From Streptomyces sp. CGMCC 4.7035 (GTDB taxonomy: Bacteria > Actinomycetota > Actinomycetes > Streptomycetales > Streptomycetaceae): DNA of 64,000 nt. The stretch is taken from positions 6,551,001 through 6,615,000 of the forward strand of contig NZ_CP134053.1 in NCBI RefSeq assembly GCF_031583065.1, given 5' to 3'. The notes below the pieces were generated by a model. The model saw nothing but the letters and a program-made list of their open reading frames with translations, was not told the DNA's origin and ran no database searches. Below are positions 54,258-63,952 of this stretch, piece after piece. Position 1 is the first letter of the stretch. Every line of letters starts with the position of its first letter. The translations under genes were made by a program, and so were the position numbers.

Positions 54258-55514
54258 GTGTCCTCCCGCACCGCCCCGCCCTGGCCCCTCGTCGCCCTTT
54301 TCACGGCTGGATACCTGGCCGCGTACCTCCTGCCCACCACGGTCGGGAGGCTCGACTCCGGTCTTCCGCTGACCGCCACCGAGGCAGGCTCCATCGGCAG
54401 TGCCCTGCTGCTGAGTTCGGCCGGAGCGGGGTTCCTGCTCGCCGCCCACGTCCACCGCGTCGGCCCCCGTCGGCTCGCCCGCGCGGGCCTGCTGCTCGTG
54501 GCCGCCGGGTACGGCACGGCCGCGATCGGCCACAGCGTCCCCATGGTGGTCGCGGGGGCGGTCGCCGGCGGGTTCGGCTCCGGTACGGCCACCACGGTCG
54601 CCGCGACGGGCATCGCCGCCGAGTCCGACCCGCACCGCGCCTCCACGCTGGGCCTGTTCGGCGTCTCCGCGCTCGCCGGGGCGGTCTATCTGACGGTCCC
54701 CCACCTCGGCCCGGGACACGGTCTCCCGTTCGCCGCGATCGCGCTCACCGCGCTGCTGGTGTGGCCCGCGACCGGCCGCCTCCCCGCCCGCACCCCGGCG
54801 GCCGCCGCTCCCCGGGAGACGGGCCGTCTGCCCCATCCACGCTCCGGGCTCGTCCTCGCCGCCGGAATGCTGTGCTGGTCCCTGGCCCAGAACTCCCTGT
54901 GGGGTGTCAGCGGGCGCATCGGTCTCACCCAGGCCCACCTCACGGAGGTCACCGTCGGCGCGGTCTTCGCGGTCGCCCTCGGTGCCGGGCTGCTCGGCGT
55001 GACCGGTGCGGGCGCGCTCGGCCCGCGCCTCGGCCGCGCGCTGCCCATCGGCGCGGGCACCGCACTCATCGCGGGCTGTATCGCGCTCAGCGCCTCCGCC
55101 ACGAACCTCCCGTCCTTCGCGACGGGCGAGATCGCCTGGAACACGCTCTACCCGATCGTGCTGTCGTATCTGATCGGCCTCGCCGCCTCCCTCGACCCCC
55201 GCGGCCGCTGGGCGGTCCTCGTGGGCTCGGCGTCCTCGCTCGGCACGGCTGCGGGCCCCCTCACCGGCAGCGTGCTGTCCGCACAGGCGGGCTTCCCGGC
55301 GATGGGCGTGATCCTCGCCGCCGGTCTGCTCGCGATCACGCTCCCACTGACGGCGGTCGCCCTGCACACCGGCGGCCGCGCGCTCCTGCCGGGCGCGGTA
55401 CGCCGCCGGGGCAGCACTCCGGTCGGGGAGATCCCGGAGGTCTACGAGAACTCCGCCGGCTACGAGGACTCGGACGTCTACGAGAACTCGTACGCGTCCA
55501 CCTCGGCGAGGTAG
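54258..55514 (+). CDS. MFS transporter with an acidic/tyrosine-rich tail
   Basis: This 418-residue, 12-span MFS protein has the loop HRVGPRRLARAGLLL after TM2 and no substrate signature that I recognise. The C-terminus ends with VYENSAGYEDSDVYENSY, an imperfect triple Y-E-[ND]-S repeat that reaches 37 bases into the 3' end of the convergent add gene. The tail is encoded by a small duplicated DNA unit and probably is a recent extension. The GTG start has only a weak TGGAAC ribosome site, so a different start is possible. The 228 bases upstream contain no gene. Confidence 0.82.
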   Translation: MSSRTAPPWPLVALFTAGYLAAYLLPTTVGRLDSGLPLTATEAGSIGSALLLSSAGAGFLLAAHVHRVGPRRLARAGLLLVAAGYGTAAIGHSVPMVVAGAVAGGFGSGTATTVAATGIAAESDPHRASTLGLFGVSALAGAVYLTVPHLGPGHGLPFAAIALTALLVWPATGRLPARTPAAAAPRETGRLPHPRSGLVLAAGMLCWSLAQNSLWGVSGRIGLTQAHLTEVTVGAVFAVALGAGLLGVTGAGALGPRLGRALPIGAGTALIAGCIALSASATNLPSFATGEIAWNTLYPIVLSYLIGLAASLDPRGRWAVLVGSASSLGTAAGPLTGSVLSAQAGFPAMGVILAAGLLAITLPLTAVALHTGGRALLPGAVRRRGSTPVGEIPEVYENSAGYEDSDVYENSYASTSAR

Positions 55515-56470
55515 CGCGCGCGCCGCTCCTCGTCGTGCTCCAGGAAGGAGGCGACGAAGGAGTTGCGGGCGAGTTCGCGCAGCCGGTCCTCGCTCAGGCC
55601 CAGTTCCCGGCGCACGGCGGCGAAGTTGTCGCCGGCGTAGCCACCGAAGTAGGCGGGGTCGTCGGAGTTGACGGTGCACAGCAGTCCGGCGTCGAGCATG
55701 GCGGGCAGCGGATGGTCCGCCAGGACGTCCACGGTGCGCAGCCGGACGTTCGACAGCGGGCAGAGCGTCAGCGGCACGCGCTCGCGCACCAGCCGCTCGA
55801 CGAGCGCCGGGTCCTCCATGCAGCGCAGTCCATGGTCGACACGCTCGACGCCGAGCACGTCGAGGGCCTCGGTGATGTACTCCGGCGGCCCCTCCTCACC
55901 GGCGTGCGCGACCCGGCGCAGGCCGAGGGCGGCGGCGGCCTCGTACACCTCGCGGAACTTGACCGGCGGGTGTCCGACCTCGGCGGAGTCGAGGCCGACG
56001 CCGACGATCCGGTCGAGGTACGGCTTCGCGGCCTCCAGCGTCCGAAGCGCCGACTCGGCGGACTCGTCGCGCAGGAAGCACATGATCAGCTGGGTGGAGA
56101 CGCCGTGGTTCTCCTCGCTGCGGCCGAGCGCCCGCCACAGCCCCTCGACGACCGTGCCCATGCCGACCCCCCGGGCGATGTGGGCCTGCGGATCGAAGAA
56201 GATCTCGGCGTGCCGCACGCCCTGCGCGGCGGCGCGCACGAGATAGGCGTTGGCGAGGTCCTCGAAGTCCTGCTCGGTGCGCAGCACGGCCATGAGCTCG
56301 TAGTACAGGTCGAGGAAGGACTGGAGGTCCTCGAAGGCGTACGCCTTGCGGAGCTCGTCCGTGTCGGCGTACGGCAGCGTCACGCCGTTGCGCGCGGCCA
56401 GCTCGAACGCCAGCTCGGGCTCCAGGGTGCCTTCGATGTGGAGGTGCAGTTCAGCTTTGGGGATGGGCAT
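55478..56470 (-). CDS. add: Adenosine deaminase
   Basis: This 330-residue zinc hydrolase of the amidohydrolase fold converts adenosine to inosine in purine salvage. Zinc ligands His9/His11 are in KAELHLHIEGT, the catalytic His and Glu in RVAHAGEEGPPEYI, further residues in ERVDHGLR, and the terminal Asp pair in TVNSDDPAYFGG. The start is the ATG at 56470, and an upstream frame to 56746 is a shadow of rnz. It lies 20 bases downstream of rnz on the same strand, probably in one transcript with HIT and rnz. Confidence 0.95.
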   Translation of the reverse strand: MPIPKAELHLHIEGTLEPELAFELAARNGVTLPYADTDELRKAYAFEDLQSFLDLYYELMAVLRTEQDFEDLANAYLVRAAAQGVRHAEIFFDPQAHIARGVGMGTVVEGLWRALGRSEENHGVSTQLIMCFLRDESAESALRTLEAAKPYLDRIVGVGLDSAEVGHPPVKFREVYEAAAALGLRRVAHAGEEGPPEYITEALDVLGVERVDHGLRCMEDPALVERLVRERVPLTLCPLSNVRLRTVDVLADHPLPAMLDAGLLCTVNSDDPAYFGGYAGDNFAAVRRELGLSEDRLRELARNSFVASFLEHDEERRARYLAEVDAYEFS

Positions 56471-56490
56471 CAAAGCATCGTACGGCCGAT

Positions 56491-57396
56491 TTATCGACGT
56501 TTCGGAACCGGCACCCGCATCAGGTCGTGCGCCACGGTCAACTCGCCCTCGAAACCGGCGGCCCGCGCCTGCCGTTCGAACTCTTCGGGTTCGGAGTAAC
56601 GCTGGCTGAAGTGGGTGAGGAGGAGATGGCGCACCCCGGCGTCCGCGGCGACGCGCCCGGCCTGTCCGGCGGTCAAGTGCCCATGGTCCGCGGCGAGTCC
56701 GGCGTCCTCGTCCAGGAAGGTCGACTCGATGACGAGCATGTCGCACCCCTCGGCGAGGGCGTACACGCCGTCACACAGCCGCGTGTCCATGACGAAGGCG
56801 AACCGCTGCCCGCGCCGCACCTCGCTGACGTCGTCGAGCGACACGCCGCCGAGGAACCCCTCCCGCTGTATCCGCCCGATGTCGGGCCCCTTGATGCCGT
56901 GCGCGGCGAGCCGCTCGGGCAGCATACGGCGCCCGTCGGGCTCGACCAGCCGGTAGCCGAAGGACTCGACGGGGTGGGAGAGCCGTCGGGCTTCCAGGGT
57001 GTAGGCGGGGGTGACGGCGAGCGGCCCGTCGGTATCGACCGGCGCCTCGGTCAGCGCGACCGTCTCCCGGTAGGCCGTCGCGTACCGCAGCCGCTCGAAG
57101 AACCGCTGTCCCGACTTCGGGTAGTGCGCGGTGATCCTGTGCGGGACCTGGTCGAGGTTGATGCGCTGGATGACTCCCGCGAGCCCCAGCGCATGGTCCC
57201 CGTGGAAGTGCGTGACGCAGATCCGGCGCAGGTCGTGGGCGGCGACCCCGGCGCGGAGCATCTGCCGCTGGGTGCCCTCACCGGGGTCGAAGAGGATGCC
57301 CTCGCCGTCCCAGCGCAGCAGATAGCCGTTGTGGTTGCGGTGCCGGGTGGGCACCTGGCTGGCGGTGCCGAGGACCACCAACTCACGTACGGACAT
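56491..57396 (-). CDS. rnz: Ribonuclease Z
   Basis: The 301-residue tRNA 3'-endonuclease belongs to the metallo-beta-lactamase fold. The zinc motif is [11 protein letters not shown] (His63, His65, Asp67, His68). Further His/Asp ligands are in [31 protein letters not shown], and the terminal [30 protein letters not shown] is the family start. It follows the HIT gene after 6 bases, with the add gene downstream. Confidence 0.94.
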   Translation of the reverse strand: MSVRELVVLGTASQVPTRHRNHNGYLLRWDGEGILFDPGEGTQRQMLRAGVAAHDLRRICVTHFHGDHALGLAGVIQRINLDQVPHRITAHYPKSGQRFFERLRYATAYRETVALTEAPVDTDGPLAVTPAYTLEARRLSHPVESFGYRLVEPDGRRMLPERLAAHGIKGPDIGRIQREGFLGGVSLDDVSEVRRGQRFAFVMDTRLCDGVYALAEGCDMLVIESTFLDEDAGLAADHGHLTAGQAGRVAADAGVRHLLLTHFSQRYSEPEEFERQARAAGFEGELTVAHDLMRVPVPKRR

Positions 57397-57402
57397 GGCG
57401 CC

Positions 57403-57756
57403 TTATCCCGGCGGCCACTGCAGGCCACGGCCGCCGAGGACGTGGGCGTGCGCGTGCCAGACTGTCTGCCCGGCTCCGCTGCCGGTGTTGAAGACGACGC
57501 GGTAGCTCTCGAGCTTCTCCTGCGCCGCGACCTCGCCGGCCTCGCGGAGCAGGTCCGCGGTGATGGCCGGTTCGGCGGCGGCGAGGGCGGCGATGTCCCG
57601 GTGGTGGACCTTGGGGATGACCAGCACGTGGGTGGGCGCCTGGGGGTTGATGTCCTGGAACGCGACGGTGGTGTCGGTCTCCCGGACGATCGTCGCCGGA
57701 ATGTGCCCCGCGACGATCTTGCAGAACAGGCAGTCGTCCTGCGGCTCTCCCGCCAT
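57403..57756 (-). CDS. HIT-family (HINT) nucleotide-binding protein
   Basis: This 117-residue histidine-triad protein has CLFCKIVAGHIPATIV at the N-terminus (two Cys of the HINT zinc site with later His) and the triad WHAHAHVLGG (His101, His103, His105). HINT enzymes hydrolyse adenosine phosphoramidates. The ATG follows GAGGAGGCACGC. It is the first gene of a HIT-rnz-add set on the minus strand, 50 bases from the tricorn protease stop. Confidence 0.93.
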   Translation of the reverse strand: MAGEPQDDCLFCKIVAGHIPATIVRETDTTVAFQDINPQAPTHVLVIPKVHHRDIAALAAAEPAITADLLREAGEVAAQEKLESYRVVFNTGSGAGQTVWHAHAHVLGGRGLQWPPG

Positions 57757-57806
57757 GTGCGTGCCTCCTCAGACAGACTGATCACTACGTCGGCATCGTA
57801 TCCGGA

Positions 57807-60800
57807 TCACAGCGACGGCAGCTCCGGCGGCGTCTTGGCGGGCCGTTCCTCCAGCGCGGCCAGCGCCATGCGTACCGCCTCGTCCAGCTGCACATCACGC
57901 CCGGCCGCGTAGTCCTGCGGTGTCTGGACGACCTCGACGTCCGGGTCGACGCCGTGGTTCTCCACGCCCCACCCGTTACCCTCCAGCCAGAACGCGTACT
58001 TCGGCTGTGTCACCAGCGTCCCGTCGACGAGCCGGTACCGGCTGTCGATCCCGATGACCCCGCCCCACGTCCGCGTCCCCACCACCGGCCCGATCCCGAG
58101 CGCCTTGACCGCCGCGTTCACGATGTCCCCGTCCGACCCGGAGAACTCGTTGGCGACGGCGACGACGGGCCCGCGCGGCGCGTCATCGGGGTAGCTGTAC
58201 GCCCGCATCCCGCGCGGCAGGTCCCAGCCCACGATCCGCCGGGCCAGCTTCTCCACGACCAGCTGGGAGGTGTGCCCACCCCGGTTCTCCCGGACGTCCA
58301 CGACCAGCCCCTCCCGGGCGACCTCGACCCGCAGGTCCCGGTGCAGCTGAGCCCACCCGGAGCCCACCATGTCCGGCACGTGCAGATACCCGAGCCGCCC
58401 GCCGGACCTCTCGTGCACGTACGCCCGCCGGTCCGCCACCCACGCGTGGTACCTGAGCGGCTCCTCGTCCCCGATCGGGACCACGACCGCGTGCCGCAGG
58501 TCGCCTCCGCCCGCCGGGGAGACCGTCAGCTCCACCGGCTTCCCGGCCGTGCCGACCAGCAGCGGCCCGGGCCCGGTCACCGGATCCACCGGCCGCCCGC
58601 CGACCGCGACGATCGCGTCCCCGGCCCGCACCGCGACGCCGGGTGCCGCCAGCGGCGCGTGCGCGTCGGGGTCTGAGGTCTCCGACGGCAGTACGCGGTC
58701 GATGCGCCAACTGCCGTCCGCGTGCCGGGAGATGTCGGCCCCGAGCAGGCCCTGCCGCCGGTCCGCGCCCGTCCCGTAGCCGTTCGGCACGACGTACGCG
58801 TGCGAGGTGCCCAGTTCGCCCTGCACCTCCCACAGGAGGTCCACCAGGTCGTCGTGCGTGGCGACACGCCCGAGCACCGGCCGGTACCGGTCCAGTACGC
58901 CCTGCCAGTCGGCCCCGCCCAGGTCCGGCCGCCAGAAGTTGTCCCGCATGAGGCGGCCGGTCTCGTCGTACATCTGGCGCCACTCGGCGGCCGGGTCCAC
59001 GGTCTGCCGTACGCGCGACAGATCCACGGTGATGTTCGCGTCGCTGTCGTCGTCGTTCGGGGCGCGCCGGTCGCTCGGTACGACCTTGAGCTTGCCGTCG
59101 GTCCACAGCAGCACCCGCTTGCCGTCGCCGGTGACCGCGAAGTGGTCGGCGTCGGCGGCGAGGTGCTCCAGTCGCTGCTGGACGAGGTCGTACCGCTCCA
59201 GCTCGGTCTTGGGATCCGGGTCGTCGGGCGTGGCGCGCGAGGCGCCCAGCACACCGATCACCGGATGCCGCAGCCACAGCACCCCGTCCTTGGCGGCCCG
59301 CAGCCCGGAGTAACGCGCGGCCTCGACCGGGAACGGCACGATCCGGTCGGCCAGCCCCTCCAGGTCGATCCTGGTCGTGGGCGTGCCCTCGCTGTCGGGC
59401 GTCTCGTCCTTCTCGGGCGCCTCGAAGGGGCGGCCGTGCCGCTGCGGCCCGAAGGGGGACGGGGTCGTCGCGGCGAGCGTGATCAGATGCGGACGCGAGC
59501 CCCCCACGAAGGCGAGATCAAACACATGCTCGTCGTAGACCGGATCGAAGGAGCGCGCCGAGAGGAACGCCAGGTGCTTGCCGTCCAGGGTGAACGCGGG
59601 CGCGTAGTCCCGGAAGCGCAGCGGTGTCGCCTCCGTGACGGACAGGTCCGCGGTGTTCGCGAGTTTCAGCTGCCGCAGCGGGCGCGGACCGGGATGCGAC
59701 CAGGCCAGCCATGCCGAGTCCGGCGAGAAGACGAGCCCGTTGACCTCGCCGTCCTCGCTGCGGTCGACCTCGCGCAGCTCTCCGCTCTCCCGCTCGACGA
59801 GCAGCACGCGCCCGTCGTGCGTGGCGACGGCGACCCGGCTGCCGTCGGGCGCCACCGCGAGAGAGAGCACGCGTCCGAGCTGTCCGGCCGCGAGCCGGCG
59901 CGGGATGGCGCCGGGCGCGAGACCGGTGGCGGGCGCGAACTCCAGGGCGTCGTCGCCCTCCGCGTCCGTCACCCACACCACCCACTCCTCGCCCTCCACC
60001 CGGAAGGAGCGCGGCAGCCGGGCCCGTACGCCGGGCTCGGCGGCGAGCGCGCGGGCGGGTCCCGAGCGGTGGGTGACCCAGTGGACGGCGCCGCGCACGG
60101 AGATCGCGCTACCGCGCCCGGTGTGGTCGGGCGAGCCGGCACCGAACCAGCGGGAGGCGCTCACGGGGTGCGGCTGGAGGTCGGCGCGCTGCCCGCCGAG
60201 CCGCACGTCGAGCCGCCGGGGCTCGGCTCCGTCCAGGTCGTCGAGGAGCCACAGTTCACCGGCGCAGGAGTACACGACCCGGGTGCCGTCGCCGGCCGCG
60301 TGCCGGGCGTAGAAGCCGTCGATCGGCGTGTGCCGCCGCAGGTCCGAGCCGTCGGCGAGCGATGAGTACAGCGCTCCGACGCCCTCGTGGTCGGAGAGGA
60401 ACGCGACGCGGTCCCCGACCCACGACGGGTACTCGATGTTCCCGTCGAGGTCCTCGTGCAGCCGTACGAACTCCCCGTCGCCCTCGCGGTCGATCCAGAG
60501 CTTGCCGGCGGTGCCGCCCCGGTACCGCTTCCACCAGGCGGCCTCACGGCCCATGGGCGCGGACAGCAGCACCGTGCCCGCCCCGTGGGCGACGTGGCCG
60601 ACAGGTCCGTACGGCAGAGTGGTGGCCGGTCCGCCGTCCAGCGGCACGGCGTGCGCCCAGCTGCGGCGCAGGGAGGCCTGGCCGACCGTGCTGAGGGCGA
60701 GCACATGTCCCTCGGGGGTCCAGCCGCGCACCTGGGTCCTCGAACTACCCCAGTGAGTCAGGCGCTTGGCGGGACCGCCGTCGATCGGGGCGATGTGCAC

Positions 60801-61013
60801 CTCGGGTGCCCCGTCGCGGGTGGAGGTCCAGGCGACGGTCGTGCCGTCCGGGGAGATACGGGGGTGGTTGACCGGCATGTTGTCGGCGCTGACCCGCCAG
60901 GCGCGGCCGCCGTCGAGCGGGGCGACCCAGACGTCGTCCTCGGCGGTGAAGGCGACCAACTCGCCGTGCAGGTGCGGGAACCGGAGATACGCGGGCGATG
61001 CGGACTGAGTCAC
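57807..61013 (-). CDS. Tricorn-type S41 peptidase
   Basis: This 1068-residue cytosolic peptidase is the expected length for tricorn. The N-terminal beta-propellers (residues ~1-650) are full of FS/SPDG blades (HPRISPDGTTVAWTSTRDGA; GLVFSPDSAWLAWSHPGPRP). A core helical domain at ~680-760, a PDZ domain at ~775-850 and the S41 domain complete it, with the nucleophile Ser960 in VANEFSGSDGDIVNAAV and a charge-relay His in the ELGTSHAYV region. Tricorn trims peptides from the proteasome, which actinobacteria also have. The GTG at 61013 is used. Confidence 0.93.
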   Translation of the reverse strand: MTQSASPAYLRFPHLHGELVAFTAEDDVWVAPLDGGRAWRVSADNMPVNHPRISPDGTTVAWTSTRDGAPEVHIAPIDGGPAKRLTHWGSSRTQVRGWTPEGHVLALSTVGQASLRRSWAHAVPLDGGPATTLPYGPVGHVAHGAGTVLLSAPMGREAAWWKRYRGGTAGKLWIDREGDGEFVRLHEDLDGNIEYPSWVGDRVAFLSDHEGVGALYSSLADGSDLRRHTPIDGFYARHAAGDGTRVVYSCAGELWLLDDLDGAEPRRLDVRLGGQRADLQPHPVSASRWFGAGSPDHTGRGSAISVRGAVHWVTHRSGPARALAAEPGVRARLPRSFRVEGEEWVVWVTDAEGDDALEFAPATGLAPGAIPRRLAAGQLGRVLSLAVAPDGSRVAVATHDGRVLLVERESGELREVDRSEDGEVNGLVFSPDSAWLAWSHPGPRPLRQLKLANTADLSVTEATPLRFRDYAPAFTLDGKHLAFLSARSFDPVYDEHVFDLAFVGGSRPHLITLAATTPSPFGPQRHGRPFEAPEKDETPDSEGTPTTRIDLEGLADRIVPFPVEAARYSGLRAAKDGVLWLRHPVIGVLGASRATPDDPDPKTELERYDLVQQRLEHLAADADHFAVTGDGKRVLLWTDGKLKVVPSDRRAPNDDDSDANITVDLSRVRQTVDPAAEWRQMYDETGRLMRDNFWRPDLGGADWQGVLDRYRPVLGRVATHDDLVDLLWEVQGELGTSHAYVVPNGYGTGADRRQGLLGADISRHADGSWRIDRVLPSETSDPDAHAPLAAPGVAVRAGDAIVAVGGRPVDPVTGPGPLLVGTAGKPVELTVSPAGGGDLRHAVVVPIGDEEPLRYHAWVADRRAYVHERSGGRLGYLHVPDMVGSGWAQLHRDLRVEVAREGLVVDVRENRGGHTSQLVVEKLARRIVGWDLPRGMRAYSYPDDAPRGPVVAVANEFSGSDGDIVNAAVKALGIGPVVGTRTWGGVIGIDSRYRLVDGTLVTQPKYAFWLEGNGWGVENHGVDPDVEVVQTPQDYAAGRDVQLDEAVRMALAALEERPAKTPPELPSL

Positions 61014-61083
61014 CAGATCACCCTAAGCAGCGATCCCGTTCCCCGACAGGGGTTTGCCCAGTTGCCCCCGTTCCGTGCGCACG

Positions 61084-61644
61084 TCACTTGCCCTGGACCG
61101 GCCAGCAGGTGGGGTCGCCCTGGCACCAGATGGTCTTCGTCACGGTGACGGTGGGCCGGGGCTGCCCGGGGGTGACCGGGTGGTACGAGGCGGGAGGCGT
61201 CGGCGTGCGGCCCGCGCAGTTGCCGAGACCGCTGACGTGGAACCACTCCTTGCCGCCCACGGTGGCTCTGAGGTCGCCGCGCACGCACTTGCCGTCGACG
61301 GCGCGGGTGACCCTGCCCTTGACGGTGATCTTCTTGTTGTCGTCCGTCTGCCCCTGGCAGTCGACGGTGACGACGTCGGTCGCGCTCGGCGACGGTGTCC
61401 TGCCGGACGCGGCGGCCTTGCCGCTGGTGCCGTAGTGGCCCGTGCAGCTGAGCCAGCGCACTTTCACATGCTGCCGCTGAAGTTCCCTGGTCGCCGTCTG
61501 GTCGGTCGTGTACGCCACCGACGCGGAGCTCAGGTCACCGGGCTGGCACGCGACGGCTCCGCCCACGGTGACCGTCACGAGCGCGGTCACCGCCGCGAGC
61601 CGCCGCCCCTTCGGGCGTCGCCAAATCCGCCTCAATGCCCCCAT
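61084..61644 (-). CDS. Probable lipoprotein
   Basis: This 186-residue exported protein has an N-terminal Arg-rich segment and one hydrophobic stretch ending GGAVAC (residue ~33), a plausible lipobox with Cys as the anchor. The mature part has paired Cys (LSCTGHY, VDCQGQ, GKCVRG, LGNCAG and IWCQGDPTC), likely three disulfides. It contains ITVKGRVTRAVDGKCVRGD, which resembles a domain I have seen in Streptomyces lipoproteins. Function unknown. No good ribosome site precedes the ATG at 61644. Confidence 0.75.
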   Translation of the reverse strand: MGALRRIWRRPKGRRLAAVTALVTVTVGGAVACQPGDLSSASVAYTTDQTATRELQRQHVKVRWLSCTGHYGTSGKAAASGRTPSPSATDVVTVDCQGQTDDNKKITVKGRVTRAVDGKCVRGDLRATVGGKEWFHVSGLGNCAGRTPTPPASYHPVTPGQPRPTVTVTKTIWCQGDPTCWPVQGK

Positions 61645-61731
61645 GGAGGGCAGCCTGCCACTGACGCGCCCGTGACGGTAGAGCGCATACGGCCACCCGA
61701 GCGCCCGCCCGTGCCCCCTCCGGACGCGCCG

Positions 61732-62124
61732 TCAGCCGCGCAGCAGCAGCCACTCCTGGAGTTCCACCAGGTTGCCCTCCGGGTCCTTGAGGTGGGCGAC
61801 GCGCATGCGGTCGGTCATCGGGGCCGGGCCGTGCAGAAGCGTCGCGCCGCGGGAGGTGATCTGCTCGCAGTACGCGTCCAGGTCGTCCACGCGCAGCACC
61901 ACCAGCGAGCGGTGGCCGGTCGCCTCGTCACCCAGTTCGCCCAGGACCTCGGCCATCATCGCCCGGTCCTGCAGCGCTATGCCCGCCGAGCCGGTGACGG
62001 CGCTGAACTTCTCGTACGGCCCGTCCACCGCCCCCGACTGGGGCTTGAGGCCGAGGACTTCGGAGTAGAACCGGTAGCAGGCGGCGAAGTCCGAGACGAG
62101 CAGCCGCACTTGGGCGAGTTCCAT
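61732..62124 (-). CDS. VOC-family (glyoxalase-like) protein
   Basis: This 130-residue protein of the vicinal-oxygen-chelate fold has two beta-alpha-beta-beta-beta modules: QVRLLVSDFAACYRFYSEVLGL at the start and VRVDDLDAYCEQITSRGATL ... LKDPEGNLVELQEW at the end, with the C-terminal Glu as a likely metal ligand. Members are dioxygenases, glyoxalases or antibiotic-binding resistance proteins, and the class cannot be fixed here. The longer frame reaching 62736 is a shadow of rsmE. It lies 14 bases downstream of rsmE on the same strand. Confidence 0.88.
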   Translation of the reverse strand: MELAQVRLLVSDFAACYRFYSEVLGLKPQSGAVDGPYEKFSAVTGSAGIALQDRAMMAEVLGELGDEATGHRSLVVLRVDDLDAYCEQITSRGATLLHGPAPMTDRMRVAHLKDPEGNLVELQEWLLLRG

Positions 62125-62138
62125 GGGTCCCCCGTGGG

Positions 62139-62879
62139 TCAGGACCAGCGGCCCGTGCGGCCGAGCAGCAGCGCGGCCGCGGCGGTTCCGGCGGTCGATG
62201 TACGCAGGACGGTATGCCCCAGCCGGAACGCCCGCGCACCTGCCTGAGCGAACAGCGCCAGCTCCTCCGGGGACACGCCCCCTTCGGGCCCGACGACCAG
62301 GACGATCTCGCCCTCGGCGGGGAGTTCCACGGTGGCCAGGGGTTCGTCGCCGCTCTCGTGCAGGACGGCCGCGAAATCGGCTTTGGCGAGAAGTGCGGCA
62401 ACCTGCTTGCTGCTTGCCGCGTCCGCGACCTCCGGGAAACGCACCCGGCGTGACTGCTTGCCCGCCTCGCGGGCGGTGGCCCGCCACTTGCCGAGCGCCT
62501 TGAGCCCGCGGTCGCCCTTCCACTGCGTGATGCACCGGGAGGCCGCCCACGGGACGATGGCGTCCACGCCCACCTCGGTCATGGTCTCCACGGCCAGCTC
62601 GCCCCGGTCGCCCTTGGGCAGGGCCTGCACGACGGTGATGCGCACCGGCGCCTGGGGCTCCTCCTGGAGGGACTCCAGATCCATGACCACCAGCCGGTCC
62701 TTGCCCTCGGCGGCCTTCACCACGCCCTCGGTCCACCGCCCGTGCCCGTCGGTGAGGACCACGTCCTCACCGGGCCGCAGCCGCTTCACCGAAACCGCGT
62801 GGCGCCCCTCGGGCCCCTCCAGCACGAACTCCGGGCCGATTCCGTCGAGTCGGTCCACGACGAACACAGGAGCCGTCAT
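62139..62879 (-). CDS. rsmE: 16S rRNA m3U1498 methyltransferase
   Basis: This 246-residue SPOUT-class methyltransferase has an N-terminal PUA-like domain (HAVSVKRLRPGEDVVLTDGH). The C-terminal knot is recognised by VETMTEVGVDAIVPWAASRC, VLVVGPEGGVSPEELALF and LGHTVLRTSTAGTAAAALLL. It modifies U1498 of 16S rRNA near the decoding site. The ATG overlaps the stop of the upstream nitronate monooxygenase gene by ATGA, so both are coupled. Confidence 0.93.
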   Translation of the reverse strand: MTAPVFVVDRLDGIGPEFVLEGPEGRHAVSVKRLRPGEDVVLTDGHGRWTEGVVKAAEGKDRLVVMDLESLQEEPQAPVRITVVQALPKGDRGELAVETMTEVGVDAIVPWAASRCITQWKGDRGLKALGKWRATAREAGKQSRRVRFPEVADAASSKQVAALLAKADFAAVLHESGDEPLATVELPAEGEIVLVVGPEGGVSPEELALFAQAGARAFRLGHTVLRTSTAGTAAAALLLGRTGRWS

Positions 62880-63952
62880 CGCTCGGCACCTCCCGTCGAC
62901 AACGCTGTCGTGGCCGCCTCGATCTCCGCCGCCAGCACCTCCACCAGCTGCCCGGCGGGCAGTTCGCGGGCCATCCGGTGGCCCTGGCCCGCCCACAGCG
63001 CCATGCCCTGCGCGTCGCCCGCCTTCGCGGCCGCCTTGCGCAGCGGCGAGGTGAGGTGGTGGATCTCGGGGTACGCGGCGGGGGCGTAGGGGCCGTGCTC
63101 CCGCATGAAGCGGTTGACCAGACCGCGCGCGGGGCGGCCGGAGAACGCGCGCGTCAGTTCCGTCCGGACGAACAGGGGGTTGGTCAGCGCCTGCTTGTGC
63201 AGAGCGTGGGCGCCGGACTCGGGGGTCGCGAGGAACGCGGTGCCGAGCTGGGCCGCGCTCGCACCCGCCGCGAGCACCGCGGCGATCTGGCTGCCCCGCA
63301 TGAGGCCGCCGGCCGCCACGATCGGGATGTCCACGGTCTCGCGTATCTGGGCGACCAGCGAGAGCAGCCCGATGCCGGAGCCGTCGTTCTCCTGGATGTC
63401 CCGGTGGGTGCCCTGGTGCCCGCCGGCCTCGACACCCTGCACGATCACCGCGTCGGCGCCCGCGTCCTGGACCGCGAGGGCCTCCTCGGCGGTGGTCGCG
63501 GTGACCAGGGTGAAGGTGCCCGCACGGCGCAGGGACTCCAGGGCGTCCGGGGTGGGGACGCCGAAGTGGAAGGAGACCGCCGGCACCGGGTTGTCGAGCA
63601 GCACGGCGAGCTTGACGTCGTAGCCGTCGTCGCGGCCGCTGTCGGGGTCGCCCAGCTCGGTCTCGTACCAGGCGGCCTCGCCGGCCAACTGGTTCGCGTA
63701 GACCTCGACGGCGGCAGGGTCGGCATACTCGGGCTGCGGCATGAACAGGTTCACGCCGAAGGGACTCCCGGTGAGCCCGCGGAGCTGCTTGATCTCCTGG
63801 TACATGCCGTCGGCGGTCTTGTACCCGGCGGCGAGGAACCCCAGCCCGCCGGCGTCGGACACGGCGGCGGCGAGCTGCGGCACGGAGACGCCGCCCGCCA
63901 TGGGGGCCTGCACGATCGGGTGGTGAAGGAGATCGGTCAGCGCGGAGGACAT
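62876..63952 (-). CDS. Nitronate monooxygenase (FMN-dependent)
   Basis: This 358-residue FMN TIM-barrel enzyme has the N-terminal IVQAPMAGGVSVPQLAAAVS, VIVQGVEAGGHQGTHRD with the likely active-site His, the phosphate-binding VAAGGLMRGSQIAAVLAAGA and the AQLGTAFLATPESGA end. It oxidises nitronates such as propionate-3-nitronate and so protects against nitro toxins. The ATG at 63952 has an AAAGGA element about 15-20 bases upstream. The 48 bases to the window end show no gene. Confidence 0.92.
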   Translation of the reverse strand: MSSALTDLLHHPIVQAPMAGGVSVPQLAAAVSDAGGLGFLAAGYKTADGMYQEIKQLRGLTGSPFGVNLFMPQPEYADPAAVEVYANQLAGEAAWYETELGDPDSGRDDGYDVKLAVLLDNPVPAVSFHFGVPTPDALESLRRAGTFTLVTATTAEEALAVQDAGADAVIVQGVEAGGHQGTHRDIQENDGSGIGLLSLVAQIRETVDIPIVAAGGLMRGSQIAAVLAAGASAAQLGTAFLATPESGAHALHKQALTNPLFVRTELTRAFSGRPARGLVNRFMREHGPYAPAAYPEIHHLTSPLRKAAAKAGDAQGMALWAGQGHRMARELPAGQLVEVLAAEIEAATTALSTGGAER

